Assembly: GCF_008124615.1 (NCBI RefSeq)
Contig: NZ_VNIB01000001.1
Span: 248,001-312,000, forward strand
Reading direction: 5' to 3'
From: Geothermobacter ehrlichii
GTDB taxonomy: Bacteria > Desulfobacterota > Desulfuromonadia > Desulfuromonadales > Geothermobacteraceae
Length of the DNA stretch: 64,000 bases
Shown here: positions 1 to 9,500 of the stretch, one piece after another
Layout: each line of letters opens with the position of its first letter
Position numbering within the stretch: position 1 is the stretch's first letter
Notes under the pieces: generated by a model
Told to the model about the DNA's origin: nothing
Seen by the model: only the letters and a program-made list of their open reading frames with translations
Database searches by the model: none
Made by a program: the position numbers and the translations under genes

Positions 1-245
1 TGCTGATCATGGTCGACGACGACCGGCTCGAGCTGCTTCCCGGCGAGCAGGTGCAGAAAAAGATGGTGCGCTTCCGCACCCTGGGCTGCTATCCGCTGAC
101 CGGGGCCATCGAATCGACGGCCACCACGTTGCCGGAGATCATCCGCGAGATGCTGCTGACCCGCACTTCCGAGCGGCAGGGGAGGCTGATCGACCACGAC
201 CAGGCCGGCTCCATGGAGAAGAAGAAGGCGGAAGGATACTTTTGA
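1..245 (+). CDS. cysD: Sulfate adenylyltransferase subunit 2 (CysD), C-terminal part
   Basis: The window opens inside this gene; only about the last 80 codons are present. The visible end contains the CysD C-terminal signature, with a [15 protein letters not shown] stretch and a [18 protein letters not shown] tail. CysD is the ATP-hydrolase-like subunit that, with the CysN GTPase, converts sulfate and ATP into adenylylsulfate (APS) in the cytoplasm. The gene ends 53 bases before the preferred cysNC start, so the two are almost certainly one operon. Because sulfotransferases follow immediately, the APS is probably used for sulfation through PAPS rather than for cysteine synthesis; that last point is inference. 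Confidence 0.93.
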   Translation, partial: LIMVDDDRLELLPGEQVQKKMVRFRTLGCYPLTGAIESTATTLPEIIREMLLTRTSERQGRLIDHDQAGSMEKKKAEGYF

Positions 246-298
246 AAAACGGTGTCGGCGAAGCCCCCCCTTCGCCCTTCGCCGAATCTGGAGCTTGT

Positions 299-2233
299 AT
301 GAACAGCCAATCGGAACTGATTGCCGAAGACATTCACGCCTACCTGAAGGAACAGGAAGAGAAGTCCCTGCTGCGCTTCATCACCTGCGGCAGCGTCGAT
401 GACGGCAAGTCGACCCTCATCGGCCGGCTGCTGTGGGACTCGAAGCTGATCTTCGAGGACCAGCTGGCAGCGCTGCAGGCCGACAGCCGCCGCATCGGCA
501 CCCAGGGGGACGACATCGACTACGCCCTGCTGCTCGACGGTCTGCAGGCCGAGCGCGAACAGGGGATCACCATCGACGTCGCCTACCGCTTCTTCAGCAC
601 CGACCGGCGCAAGTTCATCGTCGCCGACACCCCGGGCCACGAGCAGTACACCCGCAACATGGTGACCGGGGCCAGCACGGCGCAGGTGGCGGTGATCCTG
701 GTCGACGCCCGCAAAGGCGTGCTGACCCAGACCCGGCGGCACAGCTACCTGGTGTCGCTGGTGGGCATCCGGCACGTGGTGCTGGCGGTGAACAAGATGG
801 ACCTGGTCGACTACCGGCAGGAGCGGTTCGAACAGATCCGGCGCGACTACGAACTGTTCGCCGGCAACCTCGGTTTCGACGAGATCGTCGCCATCCCCAT
901 CTCGGCACTGAAGGGTGACAACGTGCTCAAGGCGCGCGGGAACACCGAGTGGTATGACGGACCGAGCCTGATGAACTACCTGGAAACGGTTCAGGTGGAG
1001 GACGAGACGCGGAAGAAGCCGTTCCGCTTTGCCGTGCAGTGGGTCAACCGTCCGAACCTCGATTTTCGCGGCTTTTCCGGCACCGTCGCCTCGGGGCAGA
1101 TCGCCGTGGGTGACGAGGTGGTAGTGGCCGCCTCGGGGCAAACCAGCCGCGTCAGCCGCATCGTCACCATGGACGGCGACCTGGAGCAGGCCCGCGCCGG
1201 TCAGGCGGTCACCCTCTGCCTGGCCGACGAAATCGACATCAGCCGGGGGGATGTCCTGTCCCGACCCGATGAACGACCGGCCTTCGCCGACCAGTTCGAG
1301 GCGCATCTGGTCTGGCTGCACGAGGATGCCATGCTGCCCGGCCGGACCTATCTGCTGAAGGCGGGATGCAAGACGGTGCCGGTCCAGATCGGCCAGCTCA
1401 AGTACCGGGTGGACGTGAACAGCATGGAACACCTGCCTGCCAGGTCCCTGCAGTTGAATGAGATCGGTGTTGCCAATCTGGCCACCGGGCAGCCCATCGC
1501 CTTTGATCCCTACCGGGAAAACCGTGCCACCGGCAGCTTCATCCTCATCGACCGGCTGACCAACGCCACCGTCGGCGCCGGCATGATCGATTTTCCGTTG
1601 CGCCGGGCGACCAACATCCACTGGCAGTCGGTCGATATCGACAAGATGGCGCGGGCGGTGATCAAGGGGCAGAAGCCCTGTGTCCTCTGGTTCACGGGGT
1701 TGTCAGGCGCCGGCAAGTCGACTCTGGCCAATCTCGTGGAGAAGAAGCTGCATTCCCTCGGATATCATACCTACCTGCTCGATGGTGACAACGTCCGGCA
1801 CGGCCTGAACAGGGATCTGGGTTTTACCGACGCCGATCGGGTCGAGAATATTCGCCGGGTCGCGGAAGCCGCCAAGCTCTTTGTCGATGCCGGTCTCATC
1901 GTGCTGACGGCCTTCATCTCGCCGTTTCGCAGCGAGCGCAAGATGGCCAGAGACCTGCTGGAAGAAGGCGAGTTCATCGAGATCTACGTCAGCACTCCGC
2001 TCGAGGTCTGCGAGCGGAGAGATCCCAAAGGCCTTTATCGCAAGGCACGGGCCGGTGAACTGCCCAACTTTACCGGCATTGACTCCGAATACGAACCTCC
2101 GGAAGATCCCGAAATCGTCGTTGACGGGAGCCACGACAACCCGGAGGAGCTGGCGGAGCTGATCGTCGAAAAAGTTCTCGGCAAGAAAACAGATGATTTC
2201 AGAGATGGAACTCTTTGGCAGGAAGGGTTGTGA
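299..2233 (+). CDS. cysNC: Sulfate adenylyltransferase subunit 1 / APS kinase fusion (CysNC)
   Basis: A 644-residue bifunctional enzyme. The N-terminal two thirds is the CysN GTPase: P-loop GSVDDGKS near residue 31, DTPGHEQ near 110 and NKMD near 165, followed by elongation-factor-like barrels. The C-terminal third is a complete APS kinase with P-loop GLSGAGKST near 467 and the [10 protein letters not shown] and FISPFRSER motifs. Together with CysD it makes APS and phosphorylates it to PAPS, the universal sulfuryl donor. The ATG at 299 has a GGAG box about 8 bases upstream. An in-frame TTG at 242 overlaps the cysD stop but would add 19 residues unlike the family. A sulfotransferase GTG directly abuts the stop codon. 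Confidence 0.96.
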   Translation: MNSQSELIAEDIHAYLKEQEEKSLLRFITCGSVDDGKSTLIGRLLWDSKLIFEDQLAALQADSRRIGTQGDDIDYALLLDGLQAEREQGITIDVAYRFFSTDRRKFIVADTPGHEQYTRNMVTGASTAQVAVILVDARKGVLTQTRRHSYLVSLVGIRHVVLAVNKMDLVDYRQERFEQIRRDYELFAGNLGFDEIVAIPISALKGDNVLKARGNTEWYDGPSLMNYLETVQVEDETRKKPFRFAVQWVNRPNLDFRGFSGTVASGQIAVGDEVVVAASGQTSRVSRIVTMDGDLEQARAGQAVTLCLADEIDISRGDVLSRPDERPAFADQFEAHLVWLHEDAMLPGRTYLLKAGCKTVPVQIGQLKYRVDVNSMEHLPARSLQLNEIGVANLATGQPIAFDPYRENRATGSFILIDRLTNATVGAGMIDFPLRRATNIHWQSVDIDKMARAVIKGQKPCVLWFTGLSGAGKSTLANLVEKKLHSLGYHTYLLDGDNVRHGLNRDLGFTDADRVENIRRVAEAAKLFVDAGLIVLTAFISPFRSERKMARDLLEEGEFIEIYVSTPLEVCERRDPKGLYRKARAGELPNFTGIDSEYEPPEDPEIVVDGSHDNPEELAELIVEKVLGKKTDDFRDGTLWQEGL

Positions 2234-3037
2234 GTGTCAATCCGGTTGCGACGAAGAATGAACGCTGCCAGGGAAAGAGAAGGATTCAAGGTCAATTTTC
2301 TGCTCGCCGGAGTACAGAAGGGGGGGACCACGGCTTTGTCGACCTTTCTCGGACAACATCCGGACATCTGTATGGCTCCCTGCAAGGAGGTCCACTTTTT
2401 TGATCGTCCCGACTATGAACACCTTGCGGGTCAGGGAGAGCTTGACCGGACATATCGAAAGGCTTTCCCCAATTATGAGGGCCAGGTTGTTGTTGGTGAA
2501 GCTACGCCGATCTATATCTATTGGCCATGGGCTCCGGAAAGGATTTTCAGATACAATCCGAATATGAAGATACTGATTATTCTGCGCTCGCCCATGGAGC
2601 GAGCCATATCTCACTATCATATGGAGAGGTTCAGGGGAAACGAGAAGAAAAATATTTGTATGGCTTTTTTAATGGAGCCATTTGTTTTGCACAGATATCG
2701 CAAGGATCAGTCAAGCAATTCTCCTCTCAGAGTTTGCAGCTATCTCAGTCGAGGATTTTATGCACGACAGATTCGTCGACTACTCGAATATTTCCCTGAA
2801 AAAAATGTCAGGTTGGTGTGGAATAAGGACTTGAAAGAAAATCATGCAGCAACTCTTGACAAGATATTTGATTTTCTTGAGGTGCCAAAGAACGGAGCAG
2901 GTATTGAAAGGAAAAATATTTTCCAAGGTAAGTATTCAACGGGATTTATTGAAAATATAATTATCTTTATTGGCAGGTTTTTGTATTTTTATGATTGTTT
3001 TATTTTAAGAAAAAAATATGGGCATCTTGTTTTGTGA
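2234..3037 (+). CDS. PAPS-dependent sulfotransferase
   Basis: A 267-residue cytosolic-type sulfotransferase. The PAPS 5'-phosphosulfate loop is GVQKGGTTAL near residue 26, and the 3'-phosphate-binding segment is LRSPMERAISHYHM near 117; both are diagnostic. The acceptor cannot be read from sequence, but the glycan context suggests a sugar. The GTG start immediately follows the cysNC stop, with a GGAAGGG ribosome site 6 bases upstream; ATG 2258 is an alternative. Its 3' half becomes strikingly AT-rich with long T and A runs, unlike cysNC, which points to separate ancestry. Confidence 0.9.
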   Translation: MSIRLRRRMNAAREREGFKVNFLLAGVQKGGTTALSTFLGQHPDICMAPCKEVHFFDRPDYEHLAGQGELDRTYRKAFPNYEGQVVVGEATPIYIYWPWAPERIFRYNPNMKILIILRSPMERAISHYHMERFRGNEKKNICMAFLMEPFVLHRYRKDQSSNSPLRVCSYLSRGFYARQIRRLLEYFPEKNVRLVWNKDLKENHAATLDKIFDFLEVPKNGAGIERKNIFQGKYSTGFIENIIIFIGRFLYFYDCFILRKKYGHLVL

Positions 3038-3044
3038 GTGATAT

Positions 3045-3803
3045 ATGAAGTTTGGAAGGTTTTTGACAGTAGTGTTTTTTTATGTCTATGCCCTTGAAAA
3101 AAAGGAGTGCAAAGATGGGTTTCTTGGCATTCTTTGGTGGGTTATAGACCCTTTGATTTATATGGTGGCTTTTTACGCTATCTTTGCGCTTGGTCTGCGA
3201 GGAAAGGGGACGGAGTTTGCTCCTTTTCTTTTGTGTGGTCTTGTTCCATGGAAATGGTTTGCAAGCTCGATAAACAGGGCTACTGTATCAATAAAGAAAA
3301 ATTCTCAGCTGATAAAACAGGTTTACTTGCCAAAATATGTATTTCCAAGTGTTGAAATTGTTAGGGGTGGTTTTAAGTTTTTGATTTCTTTTTTTGTTCT
3401 TGTTTTGTTCCTGTTTTTTTATAAAGGTTGTTTGATTGACTTATTTTATATTGTGCCAGTATTTATTGCCCAGATGTTTTTTATTTTTTCTCTTGGAATG
3501 TTGCTTTCTTCATTTTATCCTTTTTTGCCGGATATTAAGCTTGTAGTGGAAAACATGATCATGTTTCTGTTTTTTGTTTCTGGAATTTTTTTTGACATAG
3601 ACAAGTTCAGCCCCGAAGTCAGGCAGATTTTCATGCTCAATCCTATGGCAATATTGATCAAGGCTTTCAGAAGGGTTCTGCTCGACAACGATTTTCCGGA
3701 TGTTGGGCAGCTGCTCTATGTCTTCCTGCTCTCTCTGATTCTGTTTATTGCCGCGCTCTGCATACTCAAGCGCTTTGATCGTTTCTATTCGAAGATTGTC
3801 TGA
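3045..3803 (+). CDS. ABC-2 type polysaccharide export permease (Wzm/KpsM-like)
   Basis: A 252-residue integral membrane protein with about six hydrophobic segments, typical in length for Wzm/KpsM. The charged N-terminus followed by KECKDGFLGILWWVIDPL resembles the amphipathic gate helix of O-antigen ABC permeases, and GLVPWKWFASSINR is a typical family stretch. It would form the inner-membrane channel that moves lipid-linked glycan to the periplasm, powered by the ATPase encoded one base downstream. The gene is very AT-rich compared with its neighbours and is probably horizontally acquired. The ribosome site (GAGTGA) is weak. Confidence 0.88.
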   Translation: MKFGRFLTVVFFYVYALEKKECKDGFLGILWWVIDPLIYMVAFYAIFALGLRGKGTEFAPFLLCGLVPWKWFASSINRATVSIKKNSQLIKQVYLPKYVFPSVEIVRGGFKFLISFFVLVLFLFFYKGCLIDLFYIVPVFIAQMFFIFSLGMLLSSFYPFLPDIKLVVENMIMFLFFVSGIFFDIDKFSPEVRQIFMLNPMAILIKAFRRVLLDNDFPDVGQLLYVFLLSLILFIAALCILKRFDRFYSKIV

Positions 3804-3804
3804 T

Positions 3805-4497
3805 ATGTCAGCTGTTTCCATAAGGGTCGAGGGTCTTGGCGTCTACTACCGGCGATGGTCGGGGTTCCTGCGGAAGGACAGGTTTTGGGCCCTTGAGGAT
3901 GTGTCCTTCGAGGTGGCTCGGGGGGAAACCTTTGGCGTAATCGGCCGGAACGGGGCCGGCAAGAGCACGCTGCTGAGCGTTTTGTCGGGCATCTGTGCGC
4001 CTGACCGCGGGTCGGTTGAACTGTTCGGGGGGCGGGCGTCGCTGCTGTCCCTGCAGGTTGGGTTTGTCAAGGAACTTTCTGGACGCGACAATGCCCTGCT
4101 TGGGGCTCTTCTGATGGGGGTCGAGTTGAAAACAGCCAGAAAGCGTCTGAACGATGTGGTTCGCTTTGCAGGCCTCGAAGAGACTATCGATCAGCCGTTT
4201 GAAACCTATTCAGCCGGCATGAAAGCCAGACTGGGTTTTTCGGTGGCCTTTCATGCCCAGCCGGATATCATTCTCCTCGATGAAGTTCTCGGTGTTGGTG
4301 ATGCTGCCTTCAAGAAGAAGTCCTCACAGGCCATGAAGGAGCTCATCTCCTCGCACCGAACCGTGGTGCTCGTATCCCATAACAGCGAGACGATTCTGGA
4401 ACACTGTGACCGTGTTTTATGGCTGGAGCGGGGGCGTGTAAAGCAAGTGGGACGACCGGAAGATGTTGTTGCCGAATACGAACAGACAGTGAAGTGA
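3805..4497 (+). CDS. ABC transporter ATPase for polysaccharide export (Wzt/KpsT-like)
   Basis: A 230-residue nucleotide-binding subunit. It has Walker A GRNGAGKST near residue 47, a signature loop in the YSAGMKARLGF form typical of Wzt/KpsT near 135, and Walker B IILLDEVLGVGD near 155. It stops after the ATPase domain, so it lacks the C-terminal carbohydrate-binding domain that lets some Wzt proteins recognise a capped glycan; in this it resembles KpsT. The ATG at 3805 is one base after the permease stop, so the pair is translationally coupled. A longer frame from 3748 would run inside the permease and is less likely. Confidence 0.93.
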   Translation: MSAVSIRVEGLGVYYRRWSGFLRKDRFWALEDVSFEVARGETFGVIGRNGAGKSTLLSVLSGICAPDRGSVELFGGRASLLSLQVGFVKELSGRDNALLGALLMGVELKTARKRLNDVVRFAGLEETIDQPFETYSAGMKARLGFSVAFHAQPDIILLDEVLGVGDAAFKKKSSQAMKELISSHRTVVLVSHNSETILEHCDRVLWLERGRVKQVGRPEDVVAEYEQTVK

Positions 4498-4551
4498 GTA
4501 TGTCTGATGAATTTGGCTTGTCTGCCGCCAAACCCATGGGGCTGTTAAACA

Positions 4552-5409
4552 ATGACACTGGCAATATTCGATAAATTTATCCGAAGAGTCAACCGGGATC
4601 GAAGGTGTGTTATCGTACACGATCATCTCTTCAAAAATGCCGGTACGACCATCGATTGGGTTCTGAAAAAAAATTTCGGATCAACTTTCGTCGATCACCG
4701 CGATGATGTGTCGATGAAAAAGGGGGCCGAGTACCTTGGGCCCTATATCGTCAAAAACAGAAAAATCGTTGCCATCAGCTCGCATCATATTGTTCTTCCT
4801 CTTCCCTCTCTGCCTGGTGTCAATATCGAGCTGCTGAAAATGTTCAGACACCCTTTGGCGCGCGTCCTTTCTGTCTATTCTTTCGAGAAAAGACAGAAAG
4901 AGCAGACCTTGGGGGCGAAGGTTGCTCAAAGCTCCAGTTTCCGGGAGTATCTGGCATGGCGGTTGTCAAAGGACTCGCCAGGGGTCATTCGCAATTTTCA
5001 TGTGCGCCGACTGCTCCCCGGCCTTATGCGCAACAAGGAGATCAGCGATCAGGAATTCAACATGGCGATCGAAACATTGGAGGGCATGAAATACTTCGGC
5101 CTTGTCGAAGAATTCGATGACAGCATGATTCTCTTTGAAACCAGATTGCGAGAATATTTTCCCGACCTGGATTTTGCCTACAAGGCCCAAAATGTTGGTC
5201 GTGGATTGCCTAAGGAGATTGATGAGGATGTGAGCCGTTTGCGCGCCATGGCCGGCGAAGAGCTGTATGCCCGCCTGGTTGAGGCAAACCGTTTCGACCT
5301 CGAACTGTACCGTTTGGCACGTGACCGGTTTTCCTGCTTTTTGAACGGGCTTTTCGAGCTTGACAAAAAGCGGGCCGATTTCCGTCGTCGCTGCCTTGCG
5401 CTGGTTTGA
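4552..5409 (+). CDS. Sulfotransferase family 2-like protein
   Basis: A 285-residue protein with the sulfotransferase-2/carbohydrate-sulfotransferase type of PAPS site: HDHLFKNAGTTI near residue 22 as the 5'-phosphosulfate loop, and MFRHPLARVLSVYSF near 100 as the 3'-phosphate site. This HxxKNAGT form is the one found in enzymes that sulfate glycans. No signal peptide or membrane segment is seen, so it should act in the cytoplasm before export. It lies 54 bases after the ABC ATPase and 21 bases before the fusion gene, in one operon-like run. The acceptor is unknown. Confidence 0.82.
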   Translation: MTLAIFDKFIRRVNRDRRCVIVHDHLFKNAGTTIDWVLKKNFGSTFVDHRDDVSMKKGAEYLGPYIVKNRKIVAISSHHIVLPLPSLPGVNIELLKMFRHPLARVLSVYSFEKRQKEQTLGAKVAQSSSFREYLAWRLSKDSPGVIRNFHVRRLLPGLMRNKEISDQEFNMAIETLEGMKYFGLVEEFDDSMILFETRLREYFPDLDFAYKAQNVGRGLPKEIDEDVSRLRAMAGEELYARLVEANRFDLELYRLARDRFSCFLNGLFELDKKRADFRRRCLALV

Positions 5410-5430
5410 TCGCCGATAGAAAGTTTTTTT

Positions 5431-8400
5431 ATGGAAGATCGAGAAAAGAGTCTGCTTCTTGTTGCGGGAATGCACCGTAGCGGCACATCGGCCGTTGCTG
5501 GCGCGCTACGTTTTTACGGATTTGATCTCGGAGAGGATCTCCTGCCGGCCAAGAAGGACAATCCCAAGGGGTTTTGGGAGCATAAGGCCGTCGTTGCATT
5601 CAATGATGATTTGCTTTCTTCTCTGGATAGCCGTTGGAATGATCCGTTTATGTTGCCCGAGGATGGTTTTGATGAGGGGAGGGCGGACCAACTTGCCATG
5701 CTGCTGGAGAAGGAGTTCGGCCCGCTTGCCCGGCCATGTGTCAAGGATCCCCGGATCTGTCGTTTGCTTCCCCTGTGGCAGCAGGCGCTGGAAAGGCTTG
5801 GCTGGCAGGCCCAATATTTGGTTGTTTTCCGGCACCCCGGAAGTGTTGCGGCATCTCTTGCTCATCGTAACGGTATCCCCCCGAATGAGGGATTGGCATT
5901 GTGGCTCAGCTACACTCTTTCCTTGCTGAAATCGCTTCCTAACGAGGGTGTCGCCTTTGTCTATTATGATGATTTTCTGGACGATCCGGCCGCCATTCTG
6001 TCCGAAAGATTGGACCGGCTCTTTCCCGCCGAGTCGTTGTTGCCTGATACGGTAGGTCTGAAAAATTTCGTCGATCGTTCTCTTTGTCACCATTGGACAG
6101 AACATGCCCGAAATGGTGATGCTGACATGATCCGGCAGCTCTCGGTGGAGATATTTGACTTTCTGAAGTTTCTCGCCGCCGGTCGGACTCAGTGGAAAAG
6201 CCAAGAAATCGCTGATTTCGTGAGCAGGTTTCGTTCCCTGGAAACTGCCGGGAAGGCCTGGGGAAGGAGCGCGCTGATCGCGGATTTCGGTTCCCGGATC
6301 TCGTATCTGGAGGCCGAACTTCAGGACTCGAACAACAGGTGCCAAGAACTTCGTCGGGAGTTAAACAACCAGCTGCAGGAGCTGAATGCCAGACAGCAGG
6401 AGCTGAATGCCAAACAGCAGGAATTGAACGCCAAACAGCAGGAATTGAACGCCAAACAGCAGGAATTGAACGCCAAACAGCAGGAATTGAACGCCAAACA
6501 GCAGGAATTGAACGCCAAGCAGCGTCAACTGGATGAGATTTATTCTTCACGGTCCTGGAAAGTTGCCAGGGTTTTGAGCCGTGCTTGGCGAGCCTTGCCG
6601 AAGCCTGAACAGCTACAGGAACTCATCTTTCGTCTGGCCAAGCGGGCCTATCACCGCCTCCCGTTGAATATGCGGACAAAAAACAGGCTTCGCTCCGTTC
6701 TGCAGAGGGCTTTTCCCGTGCTCAACAGAGCCAGGGGCGGCAGCGGCAATCAGTCGGGGAATGTTGCGACCGGATTGGGGGCGCAGATCAGGGAGCTGGA
6801 AAGTGCGGTCGACGCCTTGGCTCTCGATGACCTTGATTTCCGGCCTCGGGAGGCAAATCCGCTGGTCTCTCTGATTGTGCCCGTCCACAACAACCTCGAC
6901 TATACGGTTCGGTGTCTGAAGTCCATCTACAGATCCGGGAGCGATATCGATTACGAAGTCATCCTCGTTGACGATCTCTCTGGGGACAACACACCGAAGG
7001 TTGTACAGAAAATCACGGGGCTGGTCTATGTGCGAAACAGGGAAAACCTCGGTTTTCTCAGATCGTGCAACCTGGGTGCCCGAAAAGCGAAAGGTCGTTA
7101 CCTTGTCTTTCTCAATAACGATACGCTGGTTTTTCCCGGCTGGCTCAGTGCCTTGCTCGAACCGTTTCAGCGGGACGACAAGGTTGGCCTTGTCGGTGCG
7201 AAGCTGATTTTTCCGGATGGCCGTCTGCAGGAAGCGGGAGGAATTGTCTGGCGGGATGGTAGTGCCTGGAATTTTGGCCGTCTTGAGGATCCTGAAGCAC
7301 CTGAATACAATTACCTCAGGCAGGTTGACTATCTTTCTGCTGCCTGTATCTGTGTTCCGAAAATCCTTTTTGACCAGCTCGGGGGGTTTGATGAACGTTT
7401 CACTCCTGCTTATTACGAGGACACCGACCTGGCCTTCTCCGTTCGTAAGAAGGGGTTCAAGGTCCTGTATCAACCCCGCTGCCGGGTCGTGCACTATGAA
7501 GGAGTCAGTTGCGGAGCGGATCTCGGGCAGGGGGTCAAGCGCTACCAGCTGATCAACGCCGAGAAGTTTCGCGACAAGTGGCGGGACGTTCTGAAACACC
7601 ATTCGCCCAATGGTCATTTTCCTGAAAGGGAAAAGGACCGCTACTGCAGGGCCCGGGTTCTGGTCGTCGATGCCCTTGTCCCCACCCCTGACCGGGATTC
7701 CGGTTCGCTGCGAATGTTCAATATATTGAAAATTCTGGTCGAAATGGGCTGCAAAGTTACCTTTGTTCCCGAAAACCTTCAGTATCTCGGGGGCTATGTT
7801 GAAACACTTCAGGAGATGGGGATAGAAGTTCTTTACGCCCCCTATGTGTGTCATCTGGGAAGCTACATGGAGCGAACGAGAGGGCTTTATGATGTGGTCG
7901 TTCTCAGTCGGCCTTACGTTGCCGGACTCTGGATGGACACGGCCCGGAAAAATTACCCGGACGCGACATTGATCTACGACACTGTCGACCTTCATTTCCT
8001 GCGGGAGAGGCGGCAGGCGGAAGTGGAACAGAACCACCGGCTGTTCAGGCAGGCCGAGGAGACCGAGGTTCTCGAAACTGGCCTCATGCGCAAGGCTGAT
8101 ACGACCTGGGTCGTCAGTCCGTACGAGCAGGACCTGTTGCGGGGCCGCTACCCGAAACTGCGTGTTGAAGTGCTGTCCAATGTTCACGAGGTTTTTGGCC
8201 GGGCGCGACCATTCGAAGACAGGCGGGATATTCTCTTTGTTGGTGGGTTCAATCACCCGCCGAATGTCGATGCCGTGAGGTTTTTTGTGTCCGAAATCTG
8301 GCCCGGTATCAGGGAGGATAATCCTGGACTGAAGTTTTATGTGGTGGGCAGTGACGTGCCGGATGAGATTCGATCGCTGGCGGATGACACCATTATCGTG

Positions 8401-8739
8401 ACCGGATATGTAGAGGATTTAGCTCCCTATTTCAATCGCTGTCTCATGTCCGTGGCGCCTTTGCGTTACGGTGCCGGGGTCAAGGGGAAGATCAACATGA
8501 GCATGAGTTACGGCGTGCCTGTGGTGGCGACGAGTGTGGGGGTCGAGGGAATGTCGCTCGAGCACGGTGTGGATGTTCTTGTTGGTGACAGCCCGGATGA
8601 ATTTGCCCGGTTGGTGACCAGGCTGTGCCGGGATAAAGAATTGTGGAACAGGCTGTCGGATAATGGAATGAGAAACTTGCAGAAGCATTTTTCGTTCGAT
8701 GCGGCACGCACTGTCCTGGAAAAGATCCTGACGAACTGA
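5431..8739 (+). CDS. Trimodular sulfotransferase / coiled coil / GT2 / GT4 glycosyltransferase fusion
   Basis: An 1102-residue protein with three enzyme-like modules. Residues 1-245 are a sulfotransferase, with PAPS loop AGMHRSGTSAVAG near 11 and 3'-phosphate segment VFRHPGSVAASL near 132. Residues 295-368 are a coiled coil made largely of perfect heptads (NAKQQEL). Residues 475-720 are a GT2 domain with SLIVPVHNN, a DD nucleotide-sugar motif and YYEDTDLAF. Residues 740-1102 are a GT-B fold domain resembling GT4, with FVGGFNHPPN and GVPVVATSVG. It probably adds two sugars and a sulfate to a lipid-linked glycan at the cytoplasmic face. The 21-bp repeats encoding the coil could change its length without breaking frame. 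Confidence 0.88.
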   Translation: MEDREKSLLLVAGMHRSGTSAVAGALRFYGFDLGEDLLPAKKDNPKGFWEHKAVVAFNDDLLSSLDSRWNDPFMLPEDGFDEGRADQLAMLLEKEFGPLARPCVKDPRICRLLPLWQQALERLGWQAQYLVVFRHPGSVAASLAHRNGIPPNEGLALWLSYTLSLLKSLPNEGVAFVYYDDFLDDPAAILSERLDRLFPAESLLPDTVGLKNFVDRSLCHHWTEHARNGDADMIRQLSVEIFDFLKFLAAGRTQWKSQEIADFVSRFRSLETAGKAWGRSALIADFGSRISYLEAELQDSNNRCQELRRELNNQLQELNARQQELNAKQQELNAKQQELNAKQQELNAKQQELNAKQQELNAKQRQLDEIYSSRSWKVARVLSRAWRALPKPEQLQELIFRLAKRAYHRLPLNMRTKNRLRSVLQRAFPVLNRARGGSGNQSGNVATGLGAQIRELESAVDALALDDLDFRPREANPLVSLIVPVHNNLDYTVRCLKSIYRSGSDIDYEVILVDDLSGDNTPKVVQKITGLVYVRNRENLGFLRSCNLGARKAKGRYLVFLNNDTLVFPGWLSALLEPFQRDDKVGLVGAKLIFPDGRLQEAGGIVWRDGSAWNFGRLEDPEAPEYNYLRQVDYLSAACICVPKILFDQLGGFDERFTPAYYEDTDLAFSVRKKGFKVLYQPRCRVVHYEGVSCGADLGQGVKRYQLINAEKFRDKWRDVLKHHSPNGHFPEREKDRYCRARVLVVDALVPTPDRDSGSLRMFNILKILVEMGCKVTFVPENLQYLGGYVETLQEMGIEVLYAPYVCHLGSYMERTRGLYDVVVLSRPYVAGLWMDTARKNYPDATLIYDTVDLHFLRERRQAEVEQNHRLFRQAEETEVLETGLMRKADTTWVVSPYEQDLLRGRYPKLRVEVLSNVHEVFGRARPFEDRRDILFVGGFNHPPNVDAVRFFVSEIWPGIREDNPGLKFYVVGSDVPDEIRSLADDTIIVTGYVEDLAPYFNRCLMSVAPLRYGAGVKGKINMSMSYGVPVVATSVGVEGMSLEHGVDVLVGDSPDEFARLVTRLCRDKELWNRLSDNGMRNLQKHFSFDAARTVLEKILTN
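6385..6531 (+). repeat. Tandem array of a 21-bp unit, seven copies, inside the fusion gene
   Basis: Seven consecutive 21-base units each encode one heptad (NARQQEL, then NAKQQEL copies, then NAKQRQL). Units at 6427, 6448, 6469 and 6490 are identical, and the unit at 6406 differs by one base. Because 21 is a multiple of three, copy-number change by slippage would lengthen or shorten the coiled coil without a frameshift. Identity at silent positions indicates recent duplication rather than selection on the protein alone. Confidence 0.95.
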
Positions 8740-8761
8740 GCCCTGGGCGATGCGGCAAGAA

Positions 8762-9454
8762 TCAGAATTCGTAGCTGAAGCGCTTGATGTCCTCGGCATA
8801 GATTTCTCTCACCATGTCGGCCGTTTCCGGAGTGTACAGGGTTCGGTACGGAGGCTTGGCTGACGGTCCCAGGATTTTCAGCTTGACGCCTTGGGCCGCC
8901 TTTTCGCCCAGCAACTTGCCGACAGTCCTTTTCAGGTCCTCTTCAAGGTTTTCGTAGTGGCAGATAGCATGGGGGGCAATGTTTTTTGCCACGTTGTAAA
9001 GGTAAACCGACTGTGCAGGGTAAACCAGCCTGGGGAGGACGAAAGAGCGCTCCGTCTGCAGGAAGATATTGTCCTCCGGCCTTTTGTCTCTGTATTGCAG
9101 ATAACTTTTGTAGAGAGCCTTGACGAAAGAGGAGAAATCCGGAGCCCAGGAAAGATGTGCCCTGTTCATGCCGGGAGCACCTTCGGGTTTGCTTTTGACC
9201 CAGAAGAAAGCTGATGCCAGTCTGTCCCAAGGGTTCCTGATGGTGGTAAATGTGAAATAGCCCTTCAGGTCTGGATAGCTGTCGAGCAGGGCCGGTAAAC
9301 TGACGTGATTGTGGATTTCGTTTCCGTTCCATTCTCGAGTGAAAAATCGGACTCCAGATTTCTTGAGGATACCTCTAAGACAATGTTTGACAGCCTTGCC
9401 GGCGTTTTTGTGGATGTGGATATAGATAAATTTATAATCAGGACAGATTAACAT
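8762..9454 (-). CDS. Sulfotransferase family 2-like protein
   Basis: A 230-residue protein on the opposite strand to the preceding cluster, tail to tail with the fusion gene (22-base gap, no clear terminator). The PAPS-loop-like segment is IYIHIHKNAGKAV near residue 10, and the 3'-phosphate-like segment is TIRNPWDRLASAFFW near 72, the pattern of the sulfotransferase-2 family. The usual GTT of the loop reads GKAV, which may change activity. The acceptor is unknown; placement among glycan genes suggests carbohydrate. Confidence 0.78.
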   Translation of the reverse strand: MLICPDYKFIYIHIHKNAGKAVKHCLRGILKKSGVRFFTREWNGNEIHNHVSLPALLDSYPDLKGYFTFTTIRNPWDRLASAFFWVKSKPEGAPGMNRAHLSWAPDFSSFVKALYKSYLQYRDKRPEDNIFLQTERSFVLPRLVYPAQSVYLYNVAKNIAPHAICHYENLEEDLKRTVGKLLGEKAAQGVKLKILGPSAKPPYRTLYTPETADMVREIYAEDIKRFSYEF

Positions 9455-9500
9455 AATTGCAATTCTTTCTACCGAGCAGGAGAGATAGATTTCGAATAAA

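Noticed and set aside
89-1621. A 510-codon open frame opposite cysNC
   Set aside because: The plus-strand frame has all CysN GTPase motifs; the reverse frame is a GC shadow.
6339-6536. Repetitive small proteins in other frames of the 21-bp repeat
   Set aside because: They arise only because the repeat lacks stops in several frames; the real frame belongs to the trimodular fusion.
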